A DNA stretch of 64,000 nucleotides from Paramyrothecium sp. XJ0827 (GCA_020881915.1 JAJFPB010000013.1:930001-994000); one strand, 5' to 3'; positions 24,963-36,385 are shown, counted from the first letter of the stretch. The notes: generated by a model from the sequence alone, not told the origin. Program-made: numbers and translations.

Positions 24963-26153
24963 TAGTCCTGGTCTTGGGTAGCAGCTATTTTTTCCACCCT
25001 CTTCTCGTCCTCTCGAAAGCGTGACTCATCCTCAGACTCGATCTCGTCAGCAGAGCTAGATGGCCGCTTGCGTTTCTTGAATTTCTTCCCAGAATTTATG
25101 CCGTAGCTTGTAGGTATTTCTCGTACCTTTTGCATTGCCTCTGCCTCGTCGGCAATATCCGCAAGTTGTTGGTACGTTATATTTATGGTCTTGGGGTCTA
25201 GTCCTTCGCACAGTTCGTCTGGAGCAAAGTCGTCGAGAGTCAAAGAAAGGACCTTTTCCTTGTTCGTAGGCGAACCCTGTGCATCCCGAAATTCCTGCCG
25301 AAGTTAATAATAAGCACATTACGTATCCAATACTACGCACCTCGGCATCAATTATCTTTTCGACACTGAGCGTCTCCAGCTCTTCATCATCTTCCTGGAA
25401 GCGATGTCGCCGCCACACCGATAACGTGGAGGGTTTTCCGCTGTAGTTTATACTGATGCCAATCACCAATTTGATGGCGCCCTCAGTGTCCTGTATGTAT
25501 TGCCATGCACGCTTGTCCACATCTTTTAGATTTTGAGAGTACAAGACCTCTACCAGAGTACCTGGAAATTGCGCATCTTTGTGTTGGAACTGTGCATCAG
25601 GTTGGCGTTCTAGAGCGACGCCGTCCTTTGATGTCTCTGTCATGAAAATGCTCGCAGATCCAACATTCTTGATACTGCCTGCGAATTTACCTGTGTAGCC
25701 ACTTTCCGTTTTCAACTTTTGAAACCAGTCCGTTATCAAGCCGGCAAAGGCAGTAGAAACATAATCATGAACAACTGACGGCATAGAGAGTTCGAACACC
25801 TCAGTGGTTGGGTCATAAGCATAACTGCAGTTCTATTAGCACTCGGCGCAGATAAGCGCTCAAGGGGTTAACCTGCCGGGTCTTATGACCAAGATACTGC
25901 AGTTCTTGACCACCTTCTGGAATTCTTGTGGCGTGAGTCTAAAGCGCGATGTTGAGATTCGTGGATTCGTTCGGCCCGAACGCGTGCGCAAAAATTCTAA
26001 CACTTGCAAATGAGAAGACGGCTTTGCACGCTGCTGTGATGGAGGAGGTGTCAGGAGTAGCTCGGTGGTTCTCTCCGGTGGTGTGTGTGAATCAAGAGAT
26101 GCATTTCTCGTTCTCTGCGACGAGAAACTTATGGGCAAGGTTTGCTTGCTCAT
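24962..26153 (-). CDS. Putative PD-(D/E)XK-like protein, spliced, C-terminus altered by the pogo insertion
   Basis: Three exons join in frame: 26153-25873, 25824-25341 and 25294-24962. Introns are 48 nt (25825-25872, branch CTAAT) and 46 nt (25295-25340), giving about 365 residues. The central domain reads RQPDAQFQHKD, then PGTLVEVLYSQ, then LVIGISINY and TLSVWRRHR. This arrangement resembles restriction-endonuclease-like folds (acidic residue, then ExY/ExK strand). The assignment rests on pattern only. The C-terminus is acidic and Lys-rich with a basic cluster GKKFKKRKRP that could be a nuclear signal. The stop TAA at 24962-24964 is formed by the transposon edge. Before insertion the frame would have run D-Y-R-I-stop, so only three residues are lost. 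Confidence 0.65.
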
Positions 26154-26597
26154 ACTGATGATTCGAGCCTGAAATAGGGAGGTTCACAAGATCGCAGCTC
26201 CCCAGAATTTGGGGTAAGATGCTGCCTAATGCATCGGCTTCCGGCAAAACGTAGCTCCGTCAAGCACACGAAAACCACGCGTATTGCCGTGAAAAGCGAT
26301 CGAGACAGTATGTTGATTAAATTCAAATACAGTCACGAGGCCGTCGGAGCGATGTTAAGCCATGGTCTGAAAAATTGTTGAGATGAAAAACAAGCACAAC
26401 CGTGACATGCGGATCATGATGATTGATGGTCCGTGCATGGACAGAGACTCAGTTACAGCAGCCAAGCTATGAACGGCTAAGCCTCGGTAATTATGCTGAC
26501 TGCGTAGCCAATAGGAATGCTGACTTATGACTTGTCAACTGCGAAGTGTGCCTTCTTCTCCCTTATTTTCCCCTGCTGAATACTGCCGGACCCGGAC

Positions 26598-26708
26598 TGT
26601 TGAAATGGGAAGATAGCAGGTTGCTTGTTACACAATGAGAGGTGGAAGAGTCACCGCTTATATACAGTTTGCCACAGACTTGATCGTCCGCACACGTGAC
26701 CTCCAACA
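26598..26708 (-). repeat. Solo copia-type LTR, diverged
   Basis: About 111 bp that starts TGTTGAAATGGGAAGATAGC and ends ACGTGACCTCCAACA, clearly homologous along its length to the 120-bp LTRs at 35571 and 41054 but with many differences and small gaps. No matching 5-bp target duplication is visible (CGGAC left, GGTTC right). It is either an old solo LTR or the end of a truncated element. Confidence 0.75.
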
Positions 26709-27489
26709 GGTTCTGCATACCTACAGTCTCCCCCAGCCTCGGCATCGTCTGTTTCCATCCGTCCTGTTTCCCCAGGATCTCTGTGTGTGCTGTGAAATTG
26801 AGCAAACTGCTGTGATCTGGTAACCTCATGCTGGGTTCCTATGTGGCTGTTCTGTTGCGTTCTGTGGAGCTCGGCAGCCACTGCGTGACTGACACTCAAC
26901 CAATCTTCCAAGCTCGCAATGCTCCATCCGGTCCGAGTTGCCGAATTACTGAGTATGAGAGCCCTCTCGTCGACGCTCGCATGCCGTTGACGATGGTGTT
27001 GAAGGGTGAGCAGTCCTTCTTCACCGCGGGGGGCGACAGGGGACCAAGCTGTCTGTGACTACGTATTTTATGGCATCGATCGTAGCATGCCGGATGGCTG
27101 GTGATTTGTCGGCGAGAGAGATGATACGGTTCTGTTCGGCAGCTCGTCGTTATGGGACGTTCCAAACTGTGTCGGGGCGACGAGCGACTGCACGTCTGAT
27201 GCTGTGTTTTTGGGGCGAGTGTAACGATGTTTGGATGACGTCGTTGCTCGTTGGGATGCTGGCTGAAGGTTCAGTCAAACAGCAGGTACCGACTTGTTGC
27301 TCCTTCTGCGTGGCTTGCTCTCGGTTATTTGGTGGTCTGATCCTGCCTGCAGCGAAAAAGGGGTTTTTGGGGCACAGCAATGTTGGGGAAAACATGATGG
27401 TCCCCAGAAATCTTTTCAACTGCAGGCAGGAGTGTTGTGGTGCTTTTTTGTTGCTGTTTTCAAAAATGTCGTCCTCGCTGGTGATGAAA

Positions 27490-27505
27490 TTTTTTTTTTT
27501 TTTTT
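27490..27505. repeat. Poly-T tract (16 T)
   Basis: A homopolymer run that could be the poly(A) tail of a minus-strand retroposed sequence. I could not identify a body for such an element to its left. Confidence 0.5.
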
Positions 27506-27896
27506 GGTATCAAAACTCAATAAGTTAACGTTAAGAGAAACCGAACTGGTAAGTAGATTATATCAGGGCTAGCTATTAATCTTATGTTTATAGATAGATA
27601 AATAATACTAGTACATTAAATGAGTGAGGAATATCCATTGAGACTTCTTTATGAGCCGCTATAGAAAGAGTATCTGCAACCGAACACGATCTACTATCTC
27701 CCAGCCCATGTGAACCACAAAAAGCAGATCGCGACGTCGACCTAGCCATGTAGATTATACCTTAGGTAGGTACAAAATAGGTGACTATCCATAGCAGTTT
27801 ATCAAACTCCACACAAACTATTTTATGATAGGTTCGGCCAATTGCGGTTGAATAGGAGGATGCTCGTACTCGGGACACGTTGCTTTAGCACATCTG

Positions 27897-29306
27897 CTAC
27901 TGCTTTTCTCCGAAAAGGATGGGATACAAGCTGCAATCACTGCTCTTCTTCCGTGAATGCTGGGGCATCACGTATTCCGGCAGCGGTGGGGTCCATGAGC
28001 GAGTAGTCTCTCCGTCCCAAGGTGTTGGTTCCACGTTCCTCGCTTGTAAAGCTCGCAAATTGATCGCGTCCACTACGTGGACCGGCAGTTTGCCCATAGG
28101 TCTGATACTTTCACCGGCAAGCTCAAGCTTCACCGCCCACTTGAGCTCATATGTGTGCAATATATTGTATGTTACCATGGTTGGGTAGATATTGCTAGGA
28201 CCTGGCTTTGGATCAGCTACTGGGCCATGATATCCACAGCGCAAATCCATCAGTTCACCAACGTTGACGGGGATACATCGGCGGAGCATGGTATATATAC
28301 GGGATTCTGAAGCAACAACGAGCTGGACGGAGCTGTAATGTTAATTGTTTTGTTACATTCGTCTACCTGGGTGTAAACGAGTCCGTCACCGCAAGCTTGT
28401 GAGGTAGATTCGAGCCACAAGCTCAAATCTATCACTCGTGCCTTCTGAGGCACTCCTTGAATGATCTCGCTTGTAGCCTCCCAATATGGAATGATCCGTA
28501 GCATAACGGCTATAGGAACCGTGTACTTGTTTTCTGGACCCGTGGGGGCTCGAGCTGAATTATTGTGGGCAGCCGTATTTCTAGTCGAAAACGAAAAGTG
28601 GGTACCAGGGGTCTCTGGATGATTGTCTTGATCTTAGCCATGAAAGATGGCGTTGGCGTTGCTTCCTTCATATCTGGAATGAGGCGCCTGGAGGTAATGC
28701 CGTGGATTCGCACAAACGTTTTTAGGTCGACGTCAACGATAGGTGGCGTGGTACGATAGTTCCGAAGCGTAAAGGGCAATGTGGCATTGGATGTGCTAGA
28801 CATGTTTCCCTGACCATCACTATGCAAGCTAGCCTCCAACCAATACTCCACAAACGCGTCCACGTGGCCGCCTTTTGCAGCTATTGTCGGCGGTAGCATT
28901 TGCTGTGCCACACTCTCCTGATCCAGAGGCAGGTAGCTCCAGAATGTCGTCTTCACTAGTTCAGGAGGCACATGAGTCGGTATAGTGATTTGAAAAGCCC
29001 ACGACAGGGGGCTCCGCCTATGGGGACATGAATCGGACCATCATAGAGTGTCTGGCTGGACTTCGTCTCGTCTATCAATTGAAAGCGTGAGCGGCCAGTG
29101 ACTTCGCTGCTGCCGCTACTCGGTCGAACCCTGCTTTTAGTCCGCCCGCACAGCTTAATGAGGACGCGGGCGCGAGGGCTAACGGCATGCTGTTCACGAA
29201 CCACCTTGCCCCTAAGGATGTCGCCAGGGGTGAAGGCATCGCCCAGCTCCGCTTTCTCGAGTATAATAGCTAGAGCCGCACTGCACTTGAGCGGAGTGTG
29301 AGGCAT
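27897..29306 (-). pseudogene. Arrestin-like protein gene with two frameshifts
   Basis: The start at 29306 opens an arrestin N-domain pattern: LEKAELGDAFTPGDILRG, then VSPRARVLIKLCGRTKS, YDGPIHVPIGG and, after a frameshift, PLSWAFQITIPTHVPPEL. Such proteins in fungi act as adaptors for trafficking and ubiquitin ligases, but many are uncharacterised. The C-terminal half continues with TIIQLE, a second frameshift, then EIIQGVPQKARVIDLSLWLES. A 44-nt intron (donor GTAGAC, acceptor GTCCAG) near 28330-28370 is followed by the final exon with NILHTYELKWAVKLELAGE, ending at 27897. Both frameshifts fall at runs of C (near 29012 and 28550), so they could be sequencing errors in an otherwise intact gene. 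Confidence 0.65.
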
Positions 29307-29942
29307 CGTGTCTTATAATATCGAGTTATACTTTCGCTCTTATGCTTGAGTTAACGTTCGTTATAGCATGGTATTGGACGGGAGTGATTTCTAGCACGAA
29401 GGAATACATATGCTTCTCTGGAGCGGGGTTTCAGCCTCAGCCTTAACCTCAGCCTCAGCCCTTTGGACAGATGCCTGCTAAGTCACTTCGTACAGCGATT
29501 CTGTCGACATGTACTTTGTTCCTAACAACACCCAGGGGTAGTTCCATGCCCTCAGGCGAGTTGTGGAGTGCGTGTGTCGTGAATGGTCTTCGTAAAGAGC
29601 ACCAGATGCAAGGGTAGCTGGTAACGCCATTCAGCAGGGTTCTATTAATGGTACGACGGCCAGGCTTAAATTTATTAAATTTAATATATTCACTTTTCCC
29701 TTGGCGCCAATGCGCAATACCATCCAATGACCGTGACATGACAGAAAAGCTGGCGTCAAGCCCGAGACTACCCTCAGGCTGGCGACTAAAGTTAAATTTA
29801 GATAATGTTTTGAAGGCTTAAACTCGATCTCAAGGTGCCGCTTTCTCTACATGAACGCGAATCTGGCACACGTACTTCTTCCTCCCATCCACAATCTGTT
29901 CTGCTATTAGCTATAACTCTCGGGTTTTCTGAACAATCTAAG
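29307..29942. other. No supported gene
   Basis: Intergenic. It includes a short CAGCCT repeat near 29430-29460 (cagcctcagccttaacctc) and nothing else recognisable. Confidence 0.35.
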
Positions 29943-30470
29943 ATGTCCTCTCCAACCGCCCAGTCTTTCACCATTGAGAGGCTTCCGTTCAATTTCGAAA
30001 AGCAGTTAGCAATTGCTTTCAGTTCTGAAGCTCGTTGCCTAATGAAAACGCCTTGGTCTCCAAGCTCGGAGTTGACCACTAGCATCCCGATACCGGGCCA
30101 TTTCATGAATGAGCTGATAGCATATTGGGAATCCATCGACTATAGCAACACGGAGCTCGACATTAAAGAGAAGCTCGATAGCCATGAAAATTTGCTCGCA
30201 TCCTCCTTTCGACACAACATGGGTGAGCCAATGGACCACTTTCGCTCAGTGCAACGCACAGTCAACAACACTGCTTCCTGCTGGGAGGAAGTTGCAGCAT
30301 GGGAAGAAGTCTGTATCTTGAAGCAAGCCTATGAGAAGCATGTGAATTTCAGAATAGAATCCGAGGTCATGAGACTGTGCTGCATTATCGCTGATTCCGT
30401 CTGTTCATTACTCCCACATCGATTCGATGGTATTATATATGATCCTTTACTACTCTCATTTTCTCAATAA
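29943..30470 (+). CDS. Hypothetical protein, single exon
   Basis: An uninterrupted 175-residue frame starts at MSSPTAQSFTIERLPFNFEK; the upstream part of the open frame has a less natural composition, so I chose this ATG. The protein looks soluble, mostly helical, with several Cys and Trp (TASCWEEVAAWEEV). No domain recognised. It may be a fragment or have unrecognised introns. Confidence 0.45.
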   Translation: MSSPTAQSFTIERLPFNFEKQLAIAFSSEARCLMKTPWSPSSELTTSIPIPGHFMNELIAYWESIDYSNTELDIKEKLDSHENLLASSFRHNMGEPMDHFRSVQRTVNNTASCWEEVAAWEEVCILKQAYEKHVNFRIESEVMRLCCIIADSVCSLLPHRFDGIIYDPLLLSFSQ

Positions 30471-30530
30471 TGTAAAGTTGGAAAGGCTAGAGCGACTTAT
30501 TCATGCATATCCTTCACCTCCTCGGGTCGG

Positions 30531-31162
30531 CTATTCTAGTTGGCTATGTTTATACATATGAGCCTTGAGTAAATATGGCTTTGCAAACAGTTCACCGCAT
30601 AGACCGCAAGAATGACCTATTTGATGTACCTTCGACTTCTGATTCAGTAGTCCAGAGCGTGTCCATTCCGCCTTACTACAGATTGGGCATTCATAGGTTG
30701 GCGTTGAAGAATGGTGTGCGCGCCTGTGTTCTTGCAATCTATACGAATTCTTATAGAATCGACTCAGGTAATCGTGGCAAACGTAACGACCGTTCACCAG
30801 GACATCAGGCTTGTGTGAATCTGTCTTGAGAGGCTAGGGTTAGTTAAGCATTGCAAGTTTGCTTGGTATGTTTCGTGGGCAAACCAATCAGAGGTTCAAT
30901 GGACGATATTTCAACCTCATCTGCAGTAACGAAATTTGCATTTCAAAGCTCGTTGGCCAATTTTGGAAGTGAGGGGAATGCCCGCAGTACCGGTATGACT
31001 GTGCTCCTGGATGATAGTTGGTTGGTGAACTTCAGACAGCGGCTGAGCTGACAGGCCTTCGATAGTGCCATGGAGTGGATTCACTGACAGCGTCGACCAG
31101 TTCTGTGGAGTACCGTCACAGCTTAGGTCTGACCGGTTATCCTGGTAGTCTCGATTGAACAT
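30531..31162 (-). CDS. C2H2 zinc-finger-like protein, partly degenerate fingers
   Basis: Exon 31162-30931 joins exon 30820-30531 across a 110-nt intron with a strong branch site (TTAACTAACC) and acceptor AGACAG, giving 173 residues. Three finger-like units lie at the C-terminus. The last, SCGLCGELFAKPYLLKAHMYKH, is complete (C-x2-C, H-x3-H). The second (ECPICSKAEWTRSGLLNQKSKVH) has Gln where the first His is expected. The first (VCHDYLSRFYKNSYRLQEHRRAHH) lacks the second Cys. A DNA-binding role is inferred from the family. It may be the 3' part of the zinc-cluster gene directly upstream, since a phase-compatible intron could link them. Confidence 0.5.
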
Positions 31163-31171
31163 CTGGGGAGG

Positions 31172-31938
31172 TCATCCTGGAGTTATCTTGATGCTTGTCT
31201 CAAACGAGGCAAGATGCTGGGGCATTTCGCCGGATTGGTCAGATCACATGAAGCTGACCTTGAAACGCCCAATTTCGGGAAATATCAGTGTCTCTAAGCT
31301 AATTTGGACCATATTGTTCTCTCCTTTCCCCATCTCATCAATAGCTAGAAGAGCGAAAGCTATTGTTTCAGGATGAGGAGCGGTTGCCGATAGAACTAGT
31401 TTCGGTACTACAATAGTCAGTTATGACAGCTAGGATGTGTAGGTTACTTACAATCTTGGTTGAATAGATTATAGATATAGACCCTTGGATGTGGTATGAT
31501 TGGTGTGTTCTGGGTCCCTTCGCTAGGAATGTCCCAACAGATACCTTGTCGCTGGGTTCCAGTGTCACCATTTATAGACTTAGCCATGTTATGAGGGCTC
31601 ATCATGATATTGTTAACAGTCTGGCTCTTCGGTTCTTTCAATCGACTCTCAAGCACTTCAATACGACGTTTTAGTTCATCCGAGGCCCGAGTTAAAGCGC
31701 TAAAACTGGGATCAGCTTCAGTCAGTCAGAAGAAGGTGTAGGAATCATACCCGCTGTATTGACATTCGACGCCGCGTTTGATACAGGCGCTACAAATAGG
31801 CTTCTGTAGATCGCATTTGATCTGAATAGTAACTCTTAGTTAACATCCTGCGCAAGGTCGAAAGGTGATAGGTGCCCTCCCCCTTCGGCATGAGTCGAAC
31901 GTGAGATGGGTGGCGCGGCTTTTTGGTTGAGTCATCAT
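31172..31938 (-). pseudogene. Zn(II)2Cys6-type transcription factor N-terminal part
   Basis: The minus strand encodes IKCDLQKPICSACIKRGVEC at about 31823-31765, the second half of a fungal zinc cluster (C-x6-C-x2-C-x6-C). A 45-nt intron (31706-31750) follows, then a coiled linker LKRRIEVLESRLKE typical of these factors. Another intron (donor GTAAGT, acceptor ATTGTAG, about 31405-31450) leads to LPKLVLSATAPHPETIAFALL. The first Cys pair (PCAGC) lies upstream but is separated by an in-frame TAA with no credible intron, so the cluster may be broken. The reading continues to a stop at 31172. No regulatory C-terminal domain is seen. Confidence 0.55.
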
Positions 31939-32030
31939 GGGTGATGGTCGAGCTGAAATGAAAGTCAAACTTGGGTCGGGAACTCCAGGACCTTATATCT
32001 GCCTTCTCCCTCACAACCACCCCCCTTCAA

Positions 32031-32656
32031 TCACCGCCCGCACACACCCCCCCTAACCACCAGGCACCCTGGATTACCGTAGGCTTGGGTAGCAAACAAA
32101 AGCCTATCAAATGGTCGGCAAGCCATTTCGGGCTCCAACATTAAGTACCATCTCGTCCTTCGAAGCGGACGCAAGCCACCGTCCATTGGGCGAGATGACC
32201 AAGGCATTGATAGCGCCACTGTGTCCTCCAATTTTTGGTCATCTCTACCAGTCGAGATGTCCCAGAGCCGTAGCATCCCATCCTTCGAAACAGACGCGAG
32301 CAACCGGCCGTCAGGGGAGAAGGCCACGGCGTTGACAGAGCCAAGATGGCCCTCGAGCGACCGCTGATAGGCACCTGTCTCTGCATCCCAGACACGCACC
32401 GTTTTGTCATTTGAGGCGGGCGCGAGCAACCGGGTGTCGTCATACGAGAAAGCCAGAGCGTTGACAGAGCTACGGTGGCCCTCGAGTGTCTGCTTACACT
32501 CATTCCATTCGTCTCGTACGTTTGGGACTCTTTTAAGCCAATTCGGTCTGTCCTTGCTAAACTGCTGGCAAACCCAACTGTTCTGAGGTGTGAATATAAG
32601 AGCCGACACGTTTGCGGATAGCGATCTTCCAATTCAGCTCTACACCCTACTTTCAA
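32031..32656 (-). pseudogene. WD40 repeat fragment of an NLR-type (NACHT-WD40) gene
   Basis: After SALIFTPQNSWVCQQFSKD and PNWLKRVPNVRDEW, which resemble the linker before the WD40 domain in fungal NWD-type NLRs, two good WD40 units follow: DKTVRVWDAETGAYQRSLEGH and AVAFSPDGRLLAS with MLRLWDISTG. A third unit is frameshifted and the frame ends at 32031. The NACHT part is absent upstream. Known family members take part in non-self recognition, but this copy is only a relic of about 190 codons. Confidence 0.7.
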
Positions 32657-32862
32657 ATCAACTCTACCCCCCTGTCACCAATAGCGCGGTTTGCCTTTTG
32701 GGTGCGGTTTCAAATCAACTCTACGTAAAGTTAATTCACAACTTGGGGATAGCGCCACCGACGCAACGCTTAAGTCAGTGTAAGGCTGGTAACTCTAACT
32801 AAAGCCTTACAGCTAATCACCTTACAATATAGGCTAGAGAAACTAAAAAACCTCCACCTGCA

Positions 32863-35255
32863 CTACCTAAACAGTGCTAACAGGCGGTCGACTGTTTTGG
32901 AGAATAATCTCACAAACAAAACAAAAACTAGGTCATTACCAAACTCAATCGTCCCAATCCAAATTAGTACAGACAGCAGGATAAATCCAATCAGACCTAT
33001 CAAGTTTATGTTTTTGTGACTTGCGACGTGGGACTTGATATGCCTGCATGCATCTTGTAAACCTCTTCTCTCTAATTCATTATATGCCTTCGGCAAGTCA
33101 TAGGCCATGCCCTGTGCGACTCCAATTACGTCAAGTTGCAACGTCGCAAGTTTGACCTGGAAAAGCCTTTTGACCTCCGACATCCAGTGGTCAGGCCCAA
33201 CAGGCCCAGCTAGAATGTGCTCCATCCTAGATATCCGGAAATGTTCCGTCGGCTTGGCGTAAGCCTGTTGATAGTAGCGAGGAATCGCCATAGACAAATT
33301 CAACAGTGTAACACTATCAGTGATCCAAGGCTTGTTCCATTCTGGCTTGAGAAGTTCGCTGTCGTCAGAGTGATCCGGATACCATGTGGCCCCAGTGCGA
33401 GGATGCCTGATGGCGAAGGAACTGGTACAGGCGAGAATGGTGTGTCTTTGGAGGTGATTGAATGACACTTGCCCAAAATTGGATTGCAAGCCGGCCGTTA
33501 TTGTGGCAGGAAAGATCGGGTCGTCGCTAGGATTGGCGTACAGTGTATTGGAGCCAATGAGGAAAATCCAAGTCAGCGCGTTTGGAACCTGAAATTCCTT
33601 TCTCACCTTCCGCTGGCCAACCGTTGTCTCGAGTTTATCCCATCCTTCAGGAGGAAAAAGTCTGGGATTAATAAAATGAGTGAGCCACAACATGGACTAA
33701 ATGGGAAGAAGGAGACTTACTTGATATCGTGGCTTCTCCTCCTAAAAAGTTGTTGCCTGATGTGGTCCTTCGTCATCTCAGGGAAAGTCGTAGACATGGT
33801 CAAGTTTGAATCGCCCGTATCCCAAGGCATGAAATTGCCAAAATAGTAAGAAACATTGCGAGACCCAGGCTCTCGCCCAGGCTGTGAAATAACGTAGGGC
33901 TCCTCGGGGGAAACAGGCGAGCATGTGGATGTGAGCTTGAATTGGCAACGGACCGGCTGATTAAATCCCAAAACTCCAGAGTCAACAAAGTCTGTGTCGA
34001 CAGAATATGCGCCTGTTTTCCCAAACAAGCATATGTGTTCGGGAAAGGGGCATGTGGCGTTGGTGTTCTCTTTGAAGTTTATGCGCGGACTATACAGTGC
34101 TGAGCATTCCGACTCTGATGCATTTGCAGAATAGCAGTTTTCAGCATATGAAATGAATTTGGTGGACCGAGCACTAAGATCATTCGTGTATGGAAGCATT
34201 GGAGGAGGGTGCTTGTCCTGTTCCGGAGAACTCGCCAGAATCGATGGCCTTGCATATAATTCGCTCATCCACACGCCACAGTTGGAATTATCGACGAGAG
34301 CTGCCGAGTTGGTTATAATGGCAGCAGCTGAAATGGCAAGAAGTTGCTGCGCAATTATGATGAGAAATAAGAGAAGCACAAGGGTTGAAATCCCGGTAAA
34401 GACCCAGAAGTCTTCTCTTAGATTATGCCACAACCTCAAGATGAGGCTCGCCGCTCTCTGGTCAGGGTTGGGAGAAAGTTGTATTCGATCCATGACAAGA
34501 TGGCGATGGACTAACCGTCCTATTGCGTCCCCAAAAGAATGAGCTCCTGCAATGGAATCCTGAAACCCAACATCTAGGCGGCGACCACTTTCATCGAGAT
34601 CATTCAGTCTGATTGGTGCTGGATGTTGCACACTTTGACTCGATGCGAATTCAGCATCTGAAAATACCTCGCGAGCTCGTCTCAGCCGCTCAGAATCCGC
34701 AATGTTGCTGCTGGCAGACCTGGCGGGCGAAAGGAGTGAACGGACTCGGGATAAAGCCCGACTAGTCATTGGTATCAGAATCTTGAGAAACACGATTAGT
34801 CGAGGCAGCGTGAGGGCCAGAACCACAGCCACTGTGTTGGTAATGACCTGAGCCGTTGTTTCCTCAACCAACAATTGGCCACCTGCAAAAGATAATTAGT
34901 TAACAGGCATTGTGTATAGAGCTATCCACATACTTCTCCAATCCGGTAAATCATGGTTTCTCCAAAATCCCGTCATGACCGAGCCCTGCGCCAATGGAAC
35001 GCTCATTATTCCAAAAAAAAATTTGTTGGGTTCTTTGGGTTGTGGTAAGAAGTTAGAAGCCTTGCGCAGCTGAGAGCCAGGGCACGTGATGATGCTGCAG
35101 GAAGACGTTCTCATTCGCCCAGGTATACGGTCGCACATTACCACATGGGTGACAAAACTCTTTTGGGAAGCCTCAACCCTGTTAAAATACTTAGTAATTT
35201 TGGGGCCCCCTGCAAGACTACAGTACCGCACACTATCCGGAAGGTATCTCTTCAT
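32863..35255 (-). CDS. Multi-pass membrane protein of unknown function (fungal family)
   Basis: Three exons join in frame: 35255-34934, 34882-33721 and 33661-32863. Introns are 51 nt (34883-34933) and 59 nt (33662-33720), both with clear GT/AG, giving about 760 residues. Hydrophobic segments are visible at ITNTVAVVLALTLPRLIVFL, STLVLLLFLIIIAQQLLAIS and, near the C-terminus, LIGLIGFILLSVLIWIGTIEF. A long Cys-containing loop with potential N-glycosylation sites lies between the second and last. Upstream sequence to 35365 reads MGWVLMLVWMYEWKNCDASP in another frame. It looks like the natural N-terminus cut off by a one-base frameshift. Function unknown; I recall similar uncharacterised ascomycete proteins. 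Confidence 0.6.
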
Positions 35256-35570
35256 TTAGATGGCATCTCCACCAGGAAATATGTCGTGATAATTCCTGGT
35301 GACGCGTCACAATTCTTCCACTCATACATCCACACCAGCATCAATACCCAACCCATCGCCATCCTATAGCTATTATAGGCTATCCCCATCCATTCTCTAA
35401 GTAAGCTCGGGTCTATCTATTAGAAAATTGTATAACTGACCTTGTCTTATACATAGAGATGCCCGATCATGTCCTATCGCAGATATGTCCTGATGTTCCG
35501 AAGACCGTGGCCCCTAAATCGTACCAACGGAGCCACGATTTCATACGCGATAGCTATCCAGGGTCGAATC

Positions 35571-35690
35571 TGTTGAAATGGGAAGATAGCAGGTTTTAGG
35601 CTACTTAATTTCTAAAAATGAGAGGTGGGAGAGTCACCACTTATACAGTTTACCACCGACTTGATCGTCCATCACACGTGACCTCCAACA
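35571..35690 (-). repeat. Copia 3' LTR
   Basis: 120 bp, identical to the copy at 41054-41173. Its inner edge is preceded on the minus strand by the purine-rich GAGTGGGAG (35691-35699), a likely polypurine tract for second-strand priming. Confidence 0.92.
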
Positions 35691-36385
35691 CTCCCACTCG
35701 AGCAAGGCGGTGGTACTCAGTCTACTAGTTCTCAGCAACCTCATTAAAACCTTAAAACACCTTCGTGGGTGAAAGAGGAAAGAGTGTTACTGGAAATATC
35801 GATGCCGTCCCGGGTTCGTGGGGAATATTGTCTTGGATAAGACAAGGCTCCCACTGCAGCCCGCCTCGGTATCTACTTCAACAAGTGCAGACAGCACTTT
35901 CGATTCTTCACGGCTTCGGTCCACTGAGTACCGCACCCCGAAGCCGGAAGCTCATTTTTTTTGCCAGATCCATTACGCCGTGTTAGCAGCGCGCCAGGCC
36001 GTGTTAGCAGCCTCGGGCCCTTGGTGCTCGTTGGCAATAACTGCGGCTGCTCGCAGTACCAAGGTTCCATGGTCCAGTTCGGGATTTGCGACCCATGCAG
36101 CATTCCTTCCCGGCTTCGGTCCGCTGACACAGCCCCCGAGCCTTCGAGTTCGTCTTTTGCCAGATCTTCTTGGTCTGGTCGGGAATTGCAACCAGTGCGG
36201 CTGGGTCACTTATTGACCTTCTAGCGGTAGTTGAGGTGAGTTGGACGAGCTGCCATTGGATGTGGCAATCGGGGTAGTAGACTCCCACTGCATCCTCGCG
36301 CAGTGGCTCGGGGTAACACGTGTTGAATGTGTTCCAGAATTCGCAAAGCCTCGTAGCGTGGATCCTCTTTCTGACCCGAATAGCT
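35691..36385 (-). other. Copia 3' untranslated region with internal duplication
   Basis: Non-coding part between the RNase H stop and the 3' LTR. Related blocks containing GGCTTCGGTCC and a TTTTGCCAGATC stretch appear near 35910-35975 and again near 36113-36170, about 200 bp apart. A shorter repeat, GTGTTAGCAGC, occurs at about 35980 and 36001. The role is unknown. Confidence 0.5.

Larger units (their letters stand above)
26154..27896. other. Non-coding or decayed region with a solo LTR and a poly-T tract
   Basis: No gene is supported. Large overlapping frames occur on both strands at 26900-27530. It contains a divergent copia-type LTR (26598-26708) and a run of 16 T (27490-27505). Confidence 0.35.

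Noticed and set aside
27055..27528. 157-codon plus-strand frame with many Cys
   Set aside because: It ends in poly-T-encoded Phe, overlaps equally long minus-strand frames and shows no domain or splice logic.
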